DNA of 64,000 bases from Actinomadura syzygii (GCF_008085905.1 NZ_VSFF01000006.1:248001-312000), one strand, 5' to 3'. Shown: positions 16,858 to 25,597, numbered from the stretch's first letter. A program made the numbers and translations. Notes: a model not told the origin generated them from the sequence alone.

Positions 16858-18432
16858 CTACTCCTCCAGCTCGCCGCCGCCGGAGATCTGCGCCAGCCGG
16901 AAGACGACGAACTCGGCGGGCTTCACCGGGGCGACGCCGATCTCGCAGACCACACGTCCCAGGTCGACCGACTCCGGCGGGTTGGTCTCCTCGTCGCACT
17001 TCACGTAGAACGCCTGGTCGGCGGTGGCGCCGAAGAGCGCGCCGTCCCGCCATTCGGTGACCAGGAAGGCGGAGATGTTGCGGCGGATCCGCGCCCACAG
17101 TTCCTGGTCGTTCGGCTCGAAGACCACCCATTGGGTGCCGATGAGGATCGACTCCTCCAGGTAGTTGAAGTAGCGCCGGACGTTCAGGTACCGCCAGGCC
17201 GGGTCGGACGCCAGCGTCCGCGCGCCCCACACCCGGACGCCCCGTCCCGGAAAGGCGCGGATGCAGTTCACGCCGATCGGGTTGAGCAGGTCCTGCTCAC
17301 CCTTCGTGACCTGGAGCCCGAGGTCCACGGCGCCGCGGACGATCTCGTTCGCGGGCGCCTTGTGCACGCCGCGCTCGACGTCGCTGCGCGCCCAGATCCC
17401 CGCCATGTGGCCGCTCGGCGGCACCAGCCCGGTCTGCCCGGACGACGGATCGAAGACCTTGATCCACGGGTAGTAGAGGGCGGCGAAGCGCGAGTCGTAC
17501 CCGGCGGTCTCCTGCCGCCACTCGTGCACCTGCCGGACGTTCAGCCCCGGCGGCGGGTCGATGATCGCCACCCGGTCGCCCATCAGCTCGCAGTGCGCGA
17601 TCATCCCGAGCTGGACGGCCTTGACGCTCTCCAGGTCGAGGACGCCGCGCTCGTAGGCGCTCATCAGGTCCGGCGCGGCGACCATCGTGACCGCGTCGAT
17701 GGCCTCCAGGCCGCCGAAGCCGGTCCGGTCGGCGGTGTCGCCGAGGTAGTGCTCGGGCGTGATCGCCTGCCCGTCGGCGGTCGGCGCGGCGGGCGCGGCC
17801 GGGACGGTCAGCGTCACGCTCTGGTTGTCCGGCCGGACGAGCTGCCCCGCCGCGGCCTCCGACACCGTGATGAGCTTCGACCGCTCACGCACCTGCGTGA
17901 CGACGTAGTTGCGGGTGTTCTTCTTCGTCGAGACGTTGAAGCTCTCCACGACCGAGCCGTCGACCTTGACGACCAGCTTGAACCGGTCGTCGGACTTCTC
18001 GCCGCCCTTGTCGCCGCCGTCGGCGTCGGCGACCTCAACCGTGACGCTCGCGGCCTCCGCCCCCGCGACGGCCGCCACGTCGAACCCGCCGAGCCGGGCG
18101 GGCTCCGCCGCGGGGAGCTGCTTCGGCGCGCCGCCCGCCCCGTTCCCGTTCGCGTTCCCGTTCTGGGCCGTCCCGCCGACGCGGATCACGTAGCAGGTGG
18201 CGCCGCCGTTGTTGAAGAACCCGTACACGGCGTGCGCGAGGTAGTAGCCGTCGGCGAAGTCCCCGAACGAGGCGACGTACTGCGACCAGTTCGTGACCAG
18301 CACGGGCTCGTTCAGCGGGCCTTCGGGAGCGAATCCGACGAAGGCCGCCACGGACGTGCCCACCCCCTCGATCGGGCGGGACCCGCTGGCCACCTCCTCG
18401 ACGTAGACGCCGGGCGACAGGTACGTGGGCAT
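16858..18432 (-). CDS. eCIS contractile sheath protein
   Basis: A 524-residue tail-sheath protein, the first gene of the structural operon. The N-terminus MPTYLSPGVYVEEVASGSRP and the segment TSVAAFVGFAPEGPL are signature sheath sequences. The C-terminus (RNISAFLVTEWRDGALFG, then EIGVAPVKPAEFVVFRLAQI) is the conserved handshake domain. A variable insertion near residues 120-230 contains Gly/Asn- and charge-rich stretches. Only one sheath gene is present, where Afp/PVC have three. Transcription should start in the 285-bp divergent region upstream. The ATG follows an in-frame gap with no alternative start. Confidence 0.92.
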   Translation of the reverse strand: MPTYLSPGVYVEEVASGSRPIEGVGTSVAAFVGFAPEGPLNEPVLVTNWSQYVASFGDFADGYYLAHAVYGFFNNGGATCYVIRVGGTAQNGNANGNGAGGAPKQLPAAEPARLGGFDVAAVAGAEAASVTVEVADADGGDKGGEKSDDRFKLVVKVDGSVVESFNVSTKKNTRNYVVTQVRERSKLITVSEAAAGQLVRPDNQSVTLTVPAAPAAPTADGQAITPEHYLGDTADRTGFGGLEAIDAVTMVAAPDLMSAYERGVLDLESVKAVQLGMIAHCELMGDRVAIIDPPPGLNVRQVHEWRQETAGYDSRFAALYYPWIKVFDPSSGQTGLVPPSGHMAGIWARSDVERGVHKAPANEIVRGAVDLGLQVTKGEQDLLNPIGVNCIRAFPGRGVRVWGARTLASDPAWRYLNVRRYFNYLEESILIGTQWVVFEPNDQELWARIRRNISAFLVTEWRDGALFGATADQAFYVKCDEETNPPESVDLGRVVCEIGVAPVKPAEFVVFRLAQISGGGELEE

Positions 18433-18453
18433 TGGCAGCTACTCCCCCGGTTC

Positions 18454-18487
18454 GGGACGGCTTGGTCTACCGAAACCTTGCCGTCCC
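18454..18487. promoter_or_regulatory. Inverted repeat in the divergent eCIS promoter region
   Basis: GGGACGGC (18454-18461) and GCCGTCCC (18480-18487) form perfect 8-bp arms around an 18-bp spacer, 22-55 bp upstream of the sheath start. The 285-bp region 18433-18717 separates the sheath operon from the divergent DUF4157 gene and must hold both promoters; no clear -35/-10 pair stands out. The element could be an operator or a 5'-UTR hairpin. Confidence 0.35.
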
Positions 18488-18717
18488 GCCGCTTTGCCCG
18501 GAACGTCCGTTCGTCCCGTCCCGGGGGCACCCTCGACTGCCCGCCCGGACCACCCGGACCGCCCGCCCGCCCTCGACAGCGTCGGGCGCCGCTTGGTCCG
18601 GGTGTCCGTTCGGGCATCTCCCCGTGCCGCCTTCGGTGCCCGCGCGTCCCTTCACAGGCGGCGATGGCACGAACCACCCTTGGCGCGAGGAACGGACTCG
18701 TCGTGGAGGTGCGTGCT

Positions 18718-19341
18718 GTGCGTGAGCTGAGGAATCAGCGGGACGACGACGGGGCGCGGCGGACGCCGAGCGCCGGGAAGGCCCGCGCCGGCGACGCCGC
18801 CACGGCCGGGGTCACGCCGTCCGCTCGGTCGGTGGTCGCGCTGCAACGGCTGGTGGGGAACGCCGCCGTGGCCCGCATGCTCTCCGCCCGGTCCCAGGGC
18901 GAGGACGGCGAGCAGGCGGCGGCCGTCCAGCGCGAACACGTCGAACAGGTGCTCCGGTCGCCGGGACGTCCGCTGGAGGCGCCCGTCCGCGCGGAATGGG
19001 AGGCCCGGTACGGCACGGACCTGTCCGGCGTCCGCGTGCACACCGATTCGACGGCGCATCAGGCCGCCGTCTCCGTCCAGGCTGTGGCGTTCACGTCCGG
19101 TTCGCACATCGCGTTCCAGCAAGGCCAGTACGCTCCCGGCTCGCCGGGCGGCAACCGGCTTCTCGGGCACGAACTGTCGCACTACAACCAGCAGCGTTCC
19201 GGGACGGTCCCCGGCACGGACAACGGCAACGGCCTCTCGGTGTCGGACCCGTCCGACGCCCTGGAGAAGGCCGCCGACGCCGACGCGGACGCCGCGCTCC
19301 GGCGTCCCGTCCCGGCCGAACCCGAGCACGACCACACGTAG
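18718..19341 (+). CDS. DUF4157 protein with HExxH motif, candidate eCIS effector
   Basis: A 207-residue protein. The N-terminal 90 residues are charged and flexible and contain VVALQRLVGNAAVARML and AAVQREHVEQVL. The DUF4157 domain follows (FGTDLSGVRVH-like YGTDLSGVRVHTDS, AFTSGSHIAFQQGQY, LLGHELSHYNQQ). HELSH is the zinc-metallopeptidase-type HExxH signature. DUF4157 proteins are strongly associated with eCIS loci and are proposed cargo. GTG 18718 is chosen because GGAGG lies 8 nt upstream; ATG 18664 is an alternative. It is divergent from the sheath gene. The acidic C-terminus (EKAADADADAA) is probably disordered. Protease activity is predicted from the motif only. Confidence 0.8.
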   Translation: MRELRNQRDDDGARRTPSAGKARAGDAATAGVTPSARSVVALQRLVGNAAVARMLSARSQGEDGEQAAAVQREHVEQVLRSPGRPLEAPVRAEWEARYGTDLSGVRVHTDSTAHQAAVSVQAVAFTSGSHIAFQQGQYAPGSPGGNRLLGHELSHYNQQRSGTVPGTDNGNGLSVSDPSDALEKAADADADAALRRPVPAEPEHDHT

Positions 19342-19370
19342 CGAGCGCCAGTGTCAGCGGGGGCAGGGAA

Positions 19371-19392
19371 GCGTGCACCCGAGGGTGCACGC
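19371..19392. promoter_or_regulatory. Perfect 22-bp palindrome between DUF4157 gene and next gene
   Basis: GCGTGCACCC (19371-19380), a 2-bp centre (GA) and GGGTGCACGC (19383-19392) form perfect 10-bp arms. It lies 30 bp after the DUF4157 stop and 44 bp before the next GTG. The 2-nt centre is too short for a good RNA loop, so an operator is slightly more likely than a terminator; this is inference. Confidence 0.45.
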
Positions 19393-19435
19393 GGGGCCAT
19401 GCCCGCCGCGTGCGGGCGCGCCTAGTGTCCGGTCG

Positions 19436-20887
19436 GTGAGCATCTGGAGTTCTCTTGATCCGGCGTCCGCCACCGTGGACCCCGGTGCCGCCGCGACCGT
19501 CACGCTGCGGCTGCGCAACACGACCGACCTGGTGGAGGAGTACCGCGTCTCGGTCGCGGGCGGGCCCGCGGTGTGGGCCGCGGTCGAGCCGCGGTCGCTG
19601 CGCCTCTACCCGGGGACGACCGGCACCGCCGAGATCACGTTCCGGCCGCCGCGCACCCCGGACGCCCCCGCCGGCGGGCACCCGTTCGCCGTCGAGGTGG
19701 TCCCGACCGAGCAGCCCGGGGACAAGACCGTCGTCGAGGGCCACCTCACCGTCACGCCGTTCACCGAGGTGCGGGCGGAGCTGCTCCCGCACACCGTGGC
19801 CGGACGGTTCCGCGCCAAGCCCAAGTTCGCCCTGGACAACCTCGGCAACACCCGGCTGACCGCGTCGCTCACCGGCAAGGACAACACGGGGCAGCTCGGC
19901 TTCGAGCTGCATCCCGCGAACGTGCAGGTCGATCCGGGCCGGGCCGCGTGGGTGCAGGGACGGATCAGGCCCGGCTCCATCACCTGGTTCGGGCAGCGCG
20001 AGTCGCACCCCTACACGGTGAACGTGCTGCGCTCCGGGGTGGAGCCGGTCGAGGTGGGGGGCGTGTTCGTCCAGCGGGCGGTGATGCCGCGCTGGCTGCT
20101 CGGCTTCATGGGCGTGCTCGTCTCGGCAGCCGTCGCTTTCACCATCGCCTGGTTCGTCTTCGACCCGAAATTCGGCTCGCGGGCGCGCGACGGCGGAATG
20201 GTCCCGGTGGGGAATCCGCTGAGCATGCCGGACGGAAAGCCGTCCAAGGCGCCGGAGCCCGACCAGGAGCCGCGGAAGGCGCCGCCCGCGCCGCCGCCCG
20301 GCGGCGGCGAAGAGGAACCGCAGGGCGGCGACGGCGGGGAGCGGCAGCTCGGCGGCCCCGGCCGCCGGCTCCTCTACCTGAGCAGGGCCGCCCCGTGGCC
20401 GGACCCGCCGAAGCCCGAGGAGCAGCCCGCCACCTGGCCGTTCCCCGTGCAGAGCCCGGGGTTCGAGCGGCTGAACGACGAGTGGAAGTGCACGTGGAGC
20501 TCCGTCCGGTACACGCTCTGCGGCATGAAGTACGCCTACGTCCCGGGCAGCGAGACGACGTTCGACTTCTGGGTCAAGTCGAACGGCGACCCCAACGCCA
20601 GCATTTCCGTCATCTTCGACTGGAACTTCGACGGGGACAAGGAGGTGCTCCAGCGCCGCGAGGTCTTCAAGCCGTTCAAGCTCGAACCGAACCAGGAATG
20701 GCAGAAGTACACCGAGGAGGTCGGCCTCCAATTTGCCGAGGGCCAGGACTTCCGCGACATCAACGGAGGAAAGCTGAGCGTCGGCTTCTGGGTGCGGTCG
20801 GGCGACTCCCCGATCGAGGTCCGCTCGAACGTCCCGCTCGACCAGGACCAGATCTCCGCGATGCGCATCCCCTACGACCCGCGATGA
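19436..20887 (+). CDS. eCIS-associated membrane protein with Ig-like N-terminal domains
   Basis: A 483-residue protein with no signal peptide. The N-terminal 210 residues are beta-rich Ig/COG1470-like repeats (VDPGAAATVTLRLRNTTDLV, then LYPGTTGTAEITFRPP). One membrane helix follows (WLLGFMGVLVSAAVAFTIAW), then a Pro/Gly/Glu-rich linker and an extracytoplasmic beta-sandwich with SETTFDFWVKSNGDPNASIS. Proteins of this layout recur in actinobacterial eCIS loci; the cytosolic Ig part may contact particles, and the outer part may sense or bind. GTG 19436 is chosen as the first codon of the conserved domain; an upstream ATG at 19373 would start inside the palindrome. It is convergent with the ATPase gene. 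Confidence 0.65.
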   Translation: MSIWSSLDPASATVDPGAAATVTLRLRNTTDLVEEYRVSVAGGPAVWAAVEPRSLRLYPGTTGTAEITFRPPRTPDAPAGGHPFAVEVVPTEQPGDKTVVEGHLTVTPFTEVRAELLPHTVAGRFRAKPKFALDNLGNTRLTASLTGKDNTGQLGFELHPANVQVDPGRAAWVQGRIRPGSITWFGQRESHPYTVNVLRSGVEPVEVGGVFVQRAVMPRWLLGFMGVLVSAAVAFTIAWFVFDPKFGSRARDGGMVPVGNPLSMPDGKPSKAPEPDQEPRKAPPAPPPGGGEEEPQGGDGGERQLGGPGRRLLYLSRAAPWPDPPKPEEQPATWPFPVQSPGFERLNDEWKCTWSSVRYTLCGMKYAYVPGSETTFDFWVKSNGDPNASISVIFDWNFDGDKEVLQRREVFKPFKLEPNQEWQKYTEEVGLQFAEGQDFRDINGGKLSVGFWVRSGDSPIEVRSNVPLDQDQISAMRIPYDPR

Positions 20888-20915
20888 GCCGGGCCCAGCA
20901 GACGGAGACGGCGGG

Positions 20916-22940
20916 TCAGAGGTCCGCCGCCGGGATGTCGCCCGGCAGCAGGCGGCCCAGCTTGCGGTACTCGCGGCGCGCCCCGGCGAGCAGGTCGGCC
21001 ATCGCGACGGGACGTCCGGCCGCCGCCGCCAGGTACCCGGCGGTGACGGCCGCGCCGCGGATCGCGCCGCCCGCCAGCTCGAACTCCCGGGCGCACCGGT
21101 CGAGGTCGACGGCGCCGTCCACCGGGACGGGCGGGGCGAGGCACTGCTCCCACAGCGCGCGGCGCTGCGCCGCGTCCGGGAACGGGAAGTCGATGACGAT
21201 GTCCAGGCGGCGGGTGAAGGCGTCGTCGATGTTGGCGCGCAGGTTGGTGGTGAGGACGGCGATCCCGCCGAACGACTCCAGCCGCTGCAGCAGGTAGGCG
21301 CTCTCCAGGTTGGCGTACCTGTCGCGGGCGTCCCGGACGTCGGAGCGCTTGCCGAACACGGCGTCGGCCTCGTCGAACAGGAGCACCGCGTCCATCCGGT
21401 CGGCCTCGGCGAAGATCCGCTCAAGGTTCTTCTCGGTCTCGCCGACGTACTTGTCGACGACGGCGGACAGCTCCACGACGTACAGGTCGAGGCCGAGTTC
21501 GGCGGCGAGCACCTCCGCCGACATGGTCTTGCCGGTGCCGGAGTCCCCGGCGAACATCGCCACCACGCCCCGGCCCCGGCCGCCGCCGCTGCGCAGCCGC
21601 CATTCGCCGAGCACCCGGTCGCGGTGCCGGGCCCGCTGGATCAGCTCGCGCAGCCGCCCGGCCGGTTCGGCCGGCAGGACGAGATCGTCCCAGCCGACCG
21701 CCGGGACGATCCGCCGCGCGTGTTTGTGCAGGCCGCCGGCGTTCTGCAGGCGCGCTCCCCGGTGCAGGTGCGCGGCCGACAGCGGGACGCCGTCGAGCGC
21801 CGCGTGGTCGAGCGCCGCCCGCACCGCCCGCCGGACCTGGTCCGGGGTGAAGCGGTAGGTGGCGGTGGCGGCGTCCAGGTCGAAGCCGGGTTCGTCCGGC
21901 AGTTCCGCGCGCCAGGCCCCGGCGGCGTTCTCCCGCGCGGGGACGTCCAGGACGAGCGGCTGCGCCTCGCTCCACCCCGGGTCGAACGGCTGCGGGCCGG
22001 TCAGCAGCACCGGGACCTTCGCGGACGCTTCGGCGAACGCGCGCAGCAGGGCGCCGCCGTCCGGGAGCGGGCCCGCCACGACGGCCGCGCCGCGCATCGC
22101 CGCCTCCCGCACGACGACCGGGACGAGCGCGGCGTCCAGCCGGTCCGGGTCGGCGGCGAGCACGGGCAGCCCGGCGGACGCCGCGGCGGATCGGGCCGCC
22201 GCGACTCCCGCGCCGGGCCGCGGTTCGTGCAGGTAGACGAGCGGCGGGTCGGCGGAGCGCAGCCGCTCCGCGAGCCCGGGCAGCGGCCCGCCGGGCGCGG
22301 CCTCGTCCTCGGCCTCGGCCTCGTCTTCGGCCTCGCCGTCGAGGCGGACCACGCCGGTCAGCTCGCCGTCGGGCGCGTCGTCGCCGAGCAGGAACGCGGC
22401 GACCCGGTCGGGGACGAGCAGCGCCCGGCTCAGGAACGGGCGGTCCGCGTCCTGCGTGACGATCAGGCGCCCGGCGATCAGCGGAGCCCCGGCCGCGAAG
22501 CGAGCGCGGCCCGCCGCCGAGGACACGGGCGTCCCGCACAGGTCGAGCGCGAGCCCCACCGACGCGCGGCGGCGGCTCACGTCGTCGTTGAGGTAGCCGT
22601 ACAGCGCCTCGAACGAGCGGTCCAGGTCGGGCGCGACCGCGATGAGCAGGACCTCCAGGTCGAGGGCGGTGAGCCCGAACGCGGCGGCGAGCCGGTGCAC
22701 GCGCGCCTCCGAGCCCGCCGCCTCCGCCAGCTCCCGCGCGGCCCGGTCGTAGCGGGGGTCGGGGACGGGCTCCGGCCCCGGCCCCCCGGCCAGCCACTTC
22801 GCCGTCTCCGGCGGGACGTACAGGCCCCGGTACTCGTCCCCGGCGGACGGGTCCGCGCCCGACCGCTCCTCGACCAGCCGCCGCACCCGGGTGCGCAGCA
22901 GTTCGATCCGGGCCAGCAGGTATCCGGCCGGGTCGGTCAC
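20916..22940 (-). CDS. eCIS AAA+ ATPase (Afp15/Pvc15-like)
   Basis: A 674-residue AAA+ ATPase. The N-terminal 400 residues are a degenerate, eCIS-specific region (winged-helix and pseudo-ATPase) with an acidic insert near EDEAEAEDEAA. The functional AAA+ module has Walker A GDSGTGKT at about 465-472, Walker B VLLFDEADAVFG, a sensor LTTNLRANID and arginine finger RR. Afp15-type ATPases are required for particle assembly or disassembly. GTG 22940 overlaps the preceding DUF4255 stop by 4 bp (GTGA), which fixes the start. It is the last gene of the regulatory/terminator operon and converges on the Ig-like membrane gene. Confidence 0.9.
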   Translation of the reverse strand: MTDPAGYLLARIELLRTRVRRLVEERSGADPSAGDEYRGLYVPPETAKWLAGGPGPEPVPDPRYDRAARELAEAAGSEARVHRLAAAFGLTALDLEVLLIAVAPDLDRSFEALYGYLNDDVSRRRASVGLALDLCGTPVSSAAGRARFAAGAPLIAGRLIVTQDADRPFLSRALLVPDRVAAFLLGDDAPDGELTGVVRLDGEAEDEAEAEDEAAPGGPLPGLAERLRSADPPLVYLHEPRPGAGVAAARSAAASAGLPVLAADPDRLDAALVPVVVREAAMRGAAVVAGPLPDGGALLRAFAEASAKVPVLLTGPQPFDPGWSEAQPLVLDVPARENAAGAWRAELPDEPGFDLDAATATYRFTPDQVRRAVRAALDHAALDGVPLSAAHLHRGARLQNAGGLHKHARRIVPAVGWDDLVLPAEPAGRLRELIQRARHRDRVLGEWRLRSGGGRGRGVVAMFAGDSGTGKTMSAEVLAAELGLDLYVVELSAVVDKYVGETEKNLERIFAEADRMDAVLLFDEADAVFGKRSDVRDARDRYANLESAYLLQRLESFGGIAVLTTNLRANIDDAFTRRLDIVIDFPFPDAAQRRALWEQCLAPPVPVDGAVDLDRCAREFELAGGAIRGAAVTAGYLAAAAGRPVAMADLLAGARREYRKLGRLLPGDIPAADL

Positions 22941-23551
22941 GTCAGCCGCTTCCGCCGGACGTCCACCAGCGCGGACACGCTCTCGCGCACCGTCACCTCC
23001 ACCTCGGTGACCGGCGGCGCGGCGCCGACGTCGGGCGCGAGCGGGAACGGCGCGAGGACGACGACGTCCAGCGACGGTTTCAGCTCGCCGCCGAGCGCCG
23101 ACCACAGGTCGGTGATCGACCGCGGCTCCGCCGGCGGGACGGCGACCGTCACCGGGATCGCCATCCCGGTAGCGGCGAGCACGCCCCCGTCCGGCAGCGT
23201 CTCCGCGGGGAGGGTCTCGTAGCGCAGGAGGCAGCCGAGCACCGCCGAGAGGAGGCGGTGCTCGTCCTCGGGCCGCTTCGTCCACGCGCTGATCAGGTAG
23301 GAGAGGCGGTAGTGGCGGGGCGGCCGCCGGTAGCCGGTCACCCGCCCGTCCCCGCCGTGCACGCGGACCGGGCCGAGCTCCCGTCGCGCCATGTCCTCGC
23401 GGACGTCGTACAGGTAGGCGTTCACGGTCGGGGTGTTGCGGCGCGCCGCCCAGTCGCGGGTCGGCGCGTCGAACACGAGTTGCACGTCCCCGCCCGCGAG
23501 CGCGCGGGCGCTCAGCAGGGCGCGGAGCGCGGCGTCCACTTCGTGGAGCAT
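22937..23551 (-). CDS. eCIS tube terminator protein, DUF4255 (Pvc16/Afp16-like)
   Basis: A 204-residue DUF4255 protein with NTPTVNAYLYDVREDMARR, YRLSYLISAWTKRPEDEHRL and a basic tail DVRRKRLT. Afp16/Pvc16 caps the tube and sheath and controls particle length. The DUF4255 core covers residues 1-190. The ATG shares its last base with the stop of the LuxR-like gene, and its stop overlaps the ATPase GTG by 4 bp, so the three genes are translationally coupled. Pairing with the ATPase is usual for eCIS. Confidence 0.9.
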   Translation of the reverse strand: MLHEVDAALRALLSARALAGGDVQLVFDAPTRDWAARRNTPTVNAYLYDVREDMARRELGPVRVHGGDGRVTGYRRPPRHYRLSYLISAWTKRPEDEHRLLSAVLGCLLRYETLPAETLPDGGVLAATGMAIPVTVAVPPAEPRSITDLWSALGGELKPSLDVVVLAPFPLAPDVGAAPPVTEVEVTVRESVSALVDVRRKRLT

Positions 23552-24162
23552 CAGATGTAGCCCTCCTTGAGGGCGTAGGCGACGGCGTGGGCACGGTTGC
23601 GCAGGTGGAGACGGGTCATCAGGCCGTGCAGGACGTTCTTCACCGTCCGCTCGGAGTAGGCGAGCTTCCCGGCGATCTCGGAGGTGTCGAGCCCGTCCGC
23701 GACGAGGCACAGCACCTCGCGCTCGCGGTCGGCGAGGCCGGCGGCGGCGAGGCCCTGGGCCTGCGCGCCGCGCTGCATGCGGCCGACCTGCTTGAGCAGG
23801 CGCCCTTGCAGGTCGGGGGGCAGGCTGCCGCCGCCGCCCGCGGCCGCGACGACGGCCCGGACGATCCCGTCCGGGGTGGCCTCGCGGCGCCACAGCATCG
23901 CGACGACGCCGCATTCGACGGCCTCCAGCAGGTGCGCCTCCTTGAGGTCGCTCACGATCAGGACGGGGCGGGCCCCGACGGTCCGGGAGAACCGCCGCAG
24001 GACCGTCTTGACCTGCTCGTCCACGACCTCGGCGACGACCACCACGACGACCGCCTCGGCCTCGCCGACCAGGTGCAGCTCGGGACGGCGGCGCAGCCCG
24101 CCGACCACTCCCTCGTGCGTGATGGGGTCCGGAGCGTGCACCGCCACGGGAATCGTCTGCAC
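23551..24162 (-). CDS. eCIS-linked LuxR-type regulator with degenerate receiver domain
   Basis: A 203-residue protein with a clear LuxR HTH at the C-terminus (LADREREVLCLVADGLDTSE, then ERTVKNVLHGLMTRLHLRNR). The N-terminal 120 residues resemble a receiver fold but lack the acidic pocket (VAVHAPDPITHEG in place of VxxxDD) and show no phospho-Asp at the usual place (VVVVVVAEVV). It is therefore probably not controlled by phosphorylation. GTG 24162 overlaps the stop of the membrane protein upstream; GGGGAGG lies about 11 nt before it. It is co-transcribed with the DUF4255 and ATPase genes, so it is a candidate local regulator of the eCIS. Confidence 0.75.
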   Translation of the reverse strand: MQTIPVAVHAPDPITHEGVVGGLRRRPELHLVGEAEAVVVVVVAEVVDEQVKTVLRRFSRTVGARPVLIVSDLKEAHLLEAVECGVVAMLWRREATPDGIVRAVVAAAGGGGSLPPDLQGRLLKQVGRMQRGAQAQGLAAAGLADREREVLCLVADGLDTSEIAGKLAYSERTVKNVLHGLMTRLHLRNRAHAVAYALKEGYI

Positions 24163-24166
24163 GGCG

Positions 24167-25597
24167 TCACCGCCTCCCCGCCGGGGCCGGGCCGGGCGCT
24201 TCGGCGTCCGGCGGCTCGGCGTCCTTCGCCAGCAGGTCGGCAGGCGGGACGACCGTTCCGTCGCGGCGGACGGGCCAGATCGTCCCCGCGCGTTCCGGAC
24301 GCCCGACCGACACGACCGCCGAACCCGGCGGGATCTTCCCCGGCACCTCCATGCCGTCGTCGATGAACACGACCCGGCCGAGCTCGGCCCCCGCCTCGGG
24401 CTCGATCGACGCCTCCGGCGGGAAGCCCACCGTCCGGACGCGGACCGTCCAGTGCCACGGGTCGTCCCGCAGCCGCCGCGCCATCCCGAGCGCGGCTCTG
24501 CGCGCGGCCTTCCGGCCGCCGACCAGCGCGATCGGCCCCGGATACGCGGCCAGGTTCACCCACATGCCGGGGCGCAGCCCCGCGAGCAGCGGGTAGGGCG
24601 CGTCCGGTTGGACGTCGTCGGTCAGCTCGTCGATGTCGCTGACGAGCAGGCGCCAGCGCCGCCCGCCGGGGGCGACCCGCCACGGCTGCGGCGCGGCCTC
24701 GTCGGCGCCGGCCAGGTGCAGCGTGACCTCGGTGTCGTCGATGGTGACCGCGCGGACCTTCGGCACGTCGCGGCCCGCCTGCTCGCAGTCGACCGCCAGC
24801 AGCAGGAGCGCGCTGTGGACGCGCCCGGCCGCCCCGGGGTCGGTGCTGGTGCGGGGCGCCGGGACGGCGGTGGTGCGGCGGCGGCCCCAGGCCCAGCCGC
24901 CCGCGCCTAACGCGAGGAGCGTCGCCACCGTGCCGCCGACGGCGCCGACCACCCCCCACGGAACGCCGCCGGAACCGTCGGCGGGCTCGTCCGCCGACGC
25001 GTTGACCGGCGGCGCCTTGGGCAGCTTCGGCATCGCGTCCAGGGACGGCAGCGCCAGGCTCGGAGAAGGGTCGACCGGCTCTTCGGACTTCTTCGGACGG
25101 TCCGCCGGAATGTCGGTGTTCTGCGCGGACGGCGCCTCCACCGGCCTGGTCTTCTTCGGCTTCGGCTTCGGCCGTCCGGCGGACGCGGGTTTGCCGCACG
25201 CCGCCGAGCTGGTCGGATGGATGCGCAGGGAACTGACGCCCGCGCCGATCCCGTTCAGCGTCGAACTGGGCGGGAGGCACGCCATCAGGCCCTTGAAATC
25301 GATGTCGTCGTAAAGACCCAGGTAGCTCCCGCTCCGATTGCTGACCGAACGTGTCCGGTCGTTGAAGAACGTCCAATCACCGTCCATTTTCAGGTCGGTG
25401 TCGCCATTGTTGGTGCCGATGAGCCCGCCGCCGTCCTGAAGGTCGGGCTTTCCGTAAAGGCACCAGAACCCCTCCTGGTCGCGGCACGGGACGGCGTCCC
25501 GCGCACGTGCCGGAGAGCCCGTCATCGCGGCGGCCACGAGCAGCGCCCCGGACACCGCACCGGCTCTCAGGAAAGACACCGGCGGCCCTTGCCTCAT
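24167..25597 (-). CDS. Membrane protein with secreted I36-like domain and cytosolic domain, first gene of eCIS regulatory operon
   Basis: A 476-residue protein. It has a signal peptide (residues 1-33, ending SPARA), then a peptidase-inhibitor I36-like domain (about 36-130: VPCRDQEGFWCLYG, FNDRTRSVSNRSGSYLGLY, C-terminal Cys). A Lys/Pro-rich linker leads to a membrane helix (WGVVGAVGGTVATLLALGAG) and a cytosolic alpha/beta domain (ALLLLAVDCEQAGRDVPKVR and after) like those in actinobacterial LysM/BTAD-type regulatory proteins. An exposed I36 domain joined to a cytosolic domain, just upstream of a non-phosphorylatable LuxR regulator, suggests an envelope-signal input for the eCIS. This is inference. 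The ATG has only a weak upstream site; an in-frame GTG seven codons later is possible. Confidence 0.6.
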   Translation of the reverse strand: MRQGPPVSFLRAGAVSGALLVAAAMTGSPARARDAVPCRDQEGFWCLYGKPDLQDGGGLIGTNNGDTDLKMDGDWTFFNDRTRSVSNRSGSYLGLYDDIDFKGLMACLPPSSTLNGIGAGVSSLRIHPTSSAACGKPASAGRPKPKPKKTRPVEAPSAQNTDIPADRPKKSEEPVDPSPSLALPSLDAMPKLPKAPPVNASADEPADGSGGVPWGVVGAVGGTVATLLALGAGGWAWGRRRTTAVPAPRTSTDPGAAGRVHSALLLLAVDCEQAGRDVPKVRAVTIDDTEVTLHLAGADEAAPQPWRVAPGGRRWRLLVSDIDELTDDVQPDAPYPLLAGLRPGMWVNLAAYPGPIALVGGRKAARRAALGMARRLRDDPWHWTVRVRTVGFPPEASIEPEAGAELGRVVFIDDGMEVPGKIPPGSAVVSVGRPERAGTIWPVRRDGTVVPPADLLAKDAEPPDAEAPGPAPAGRR

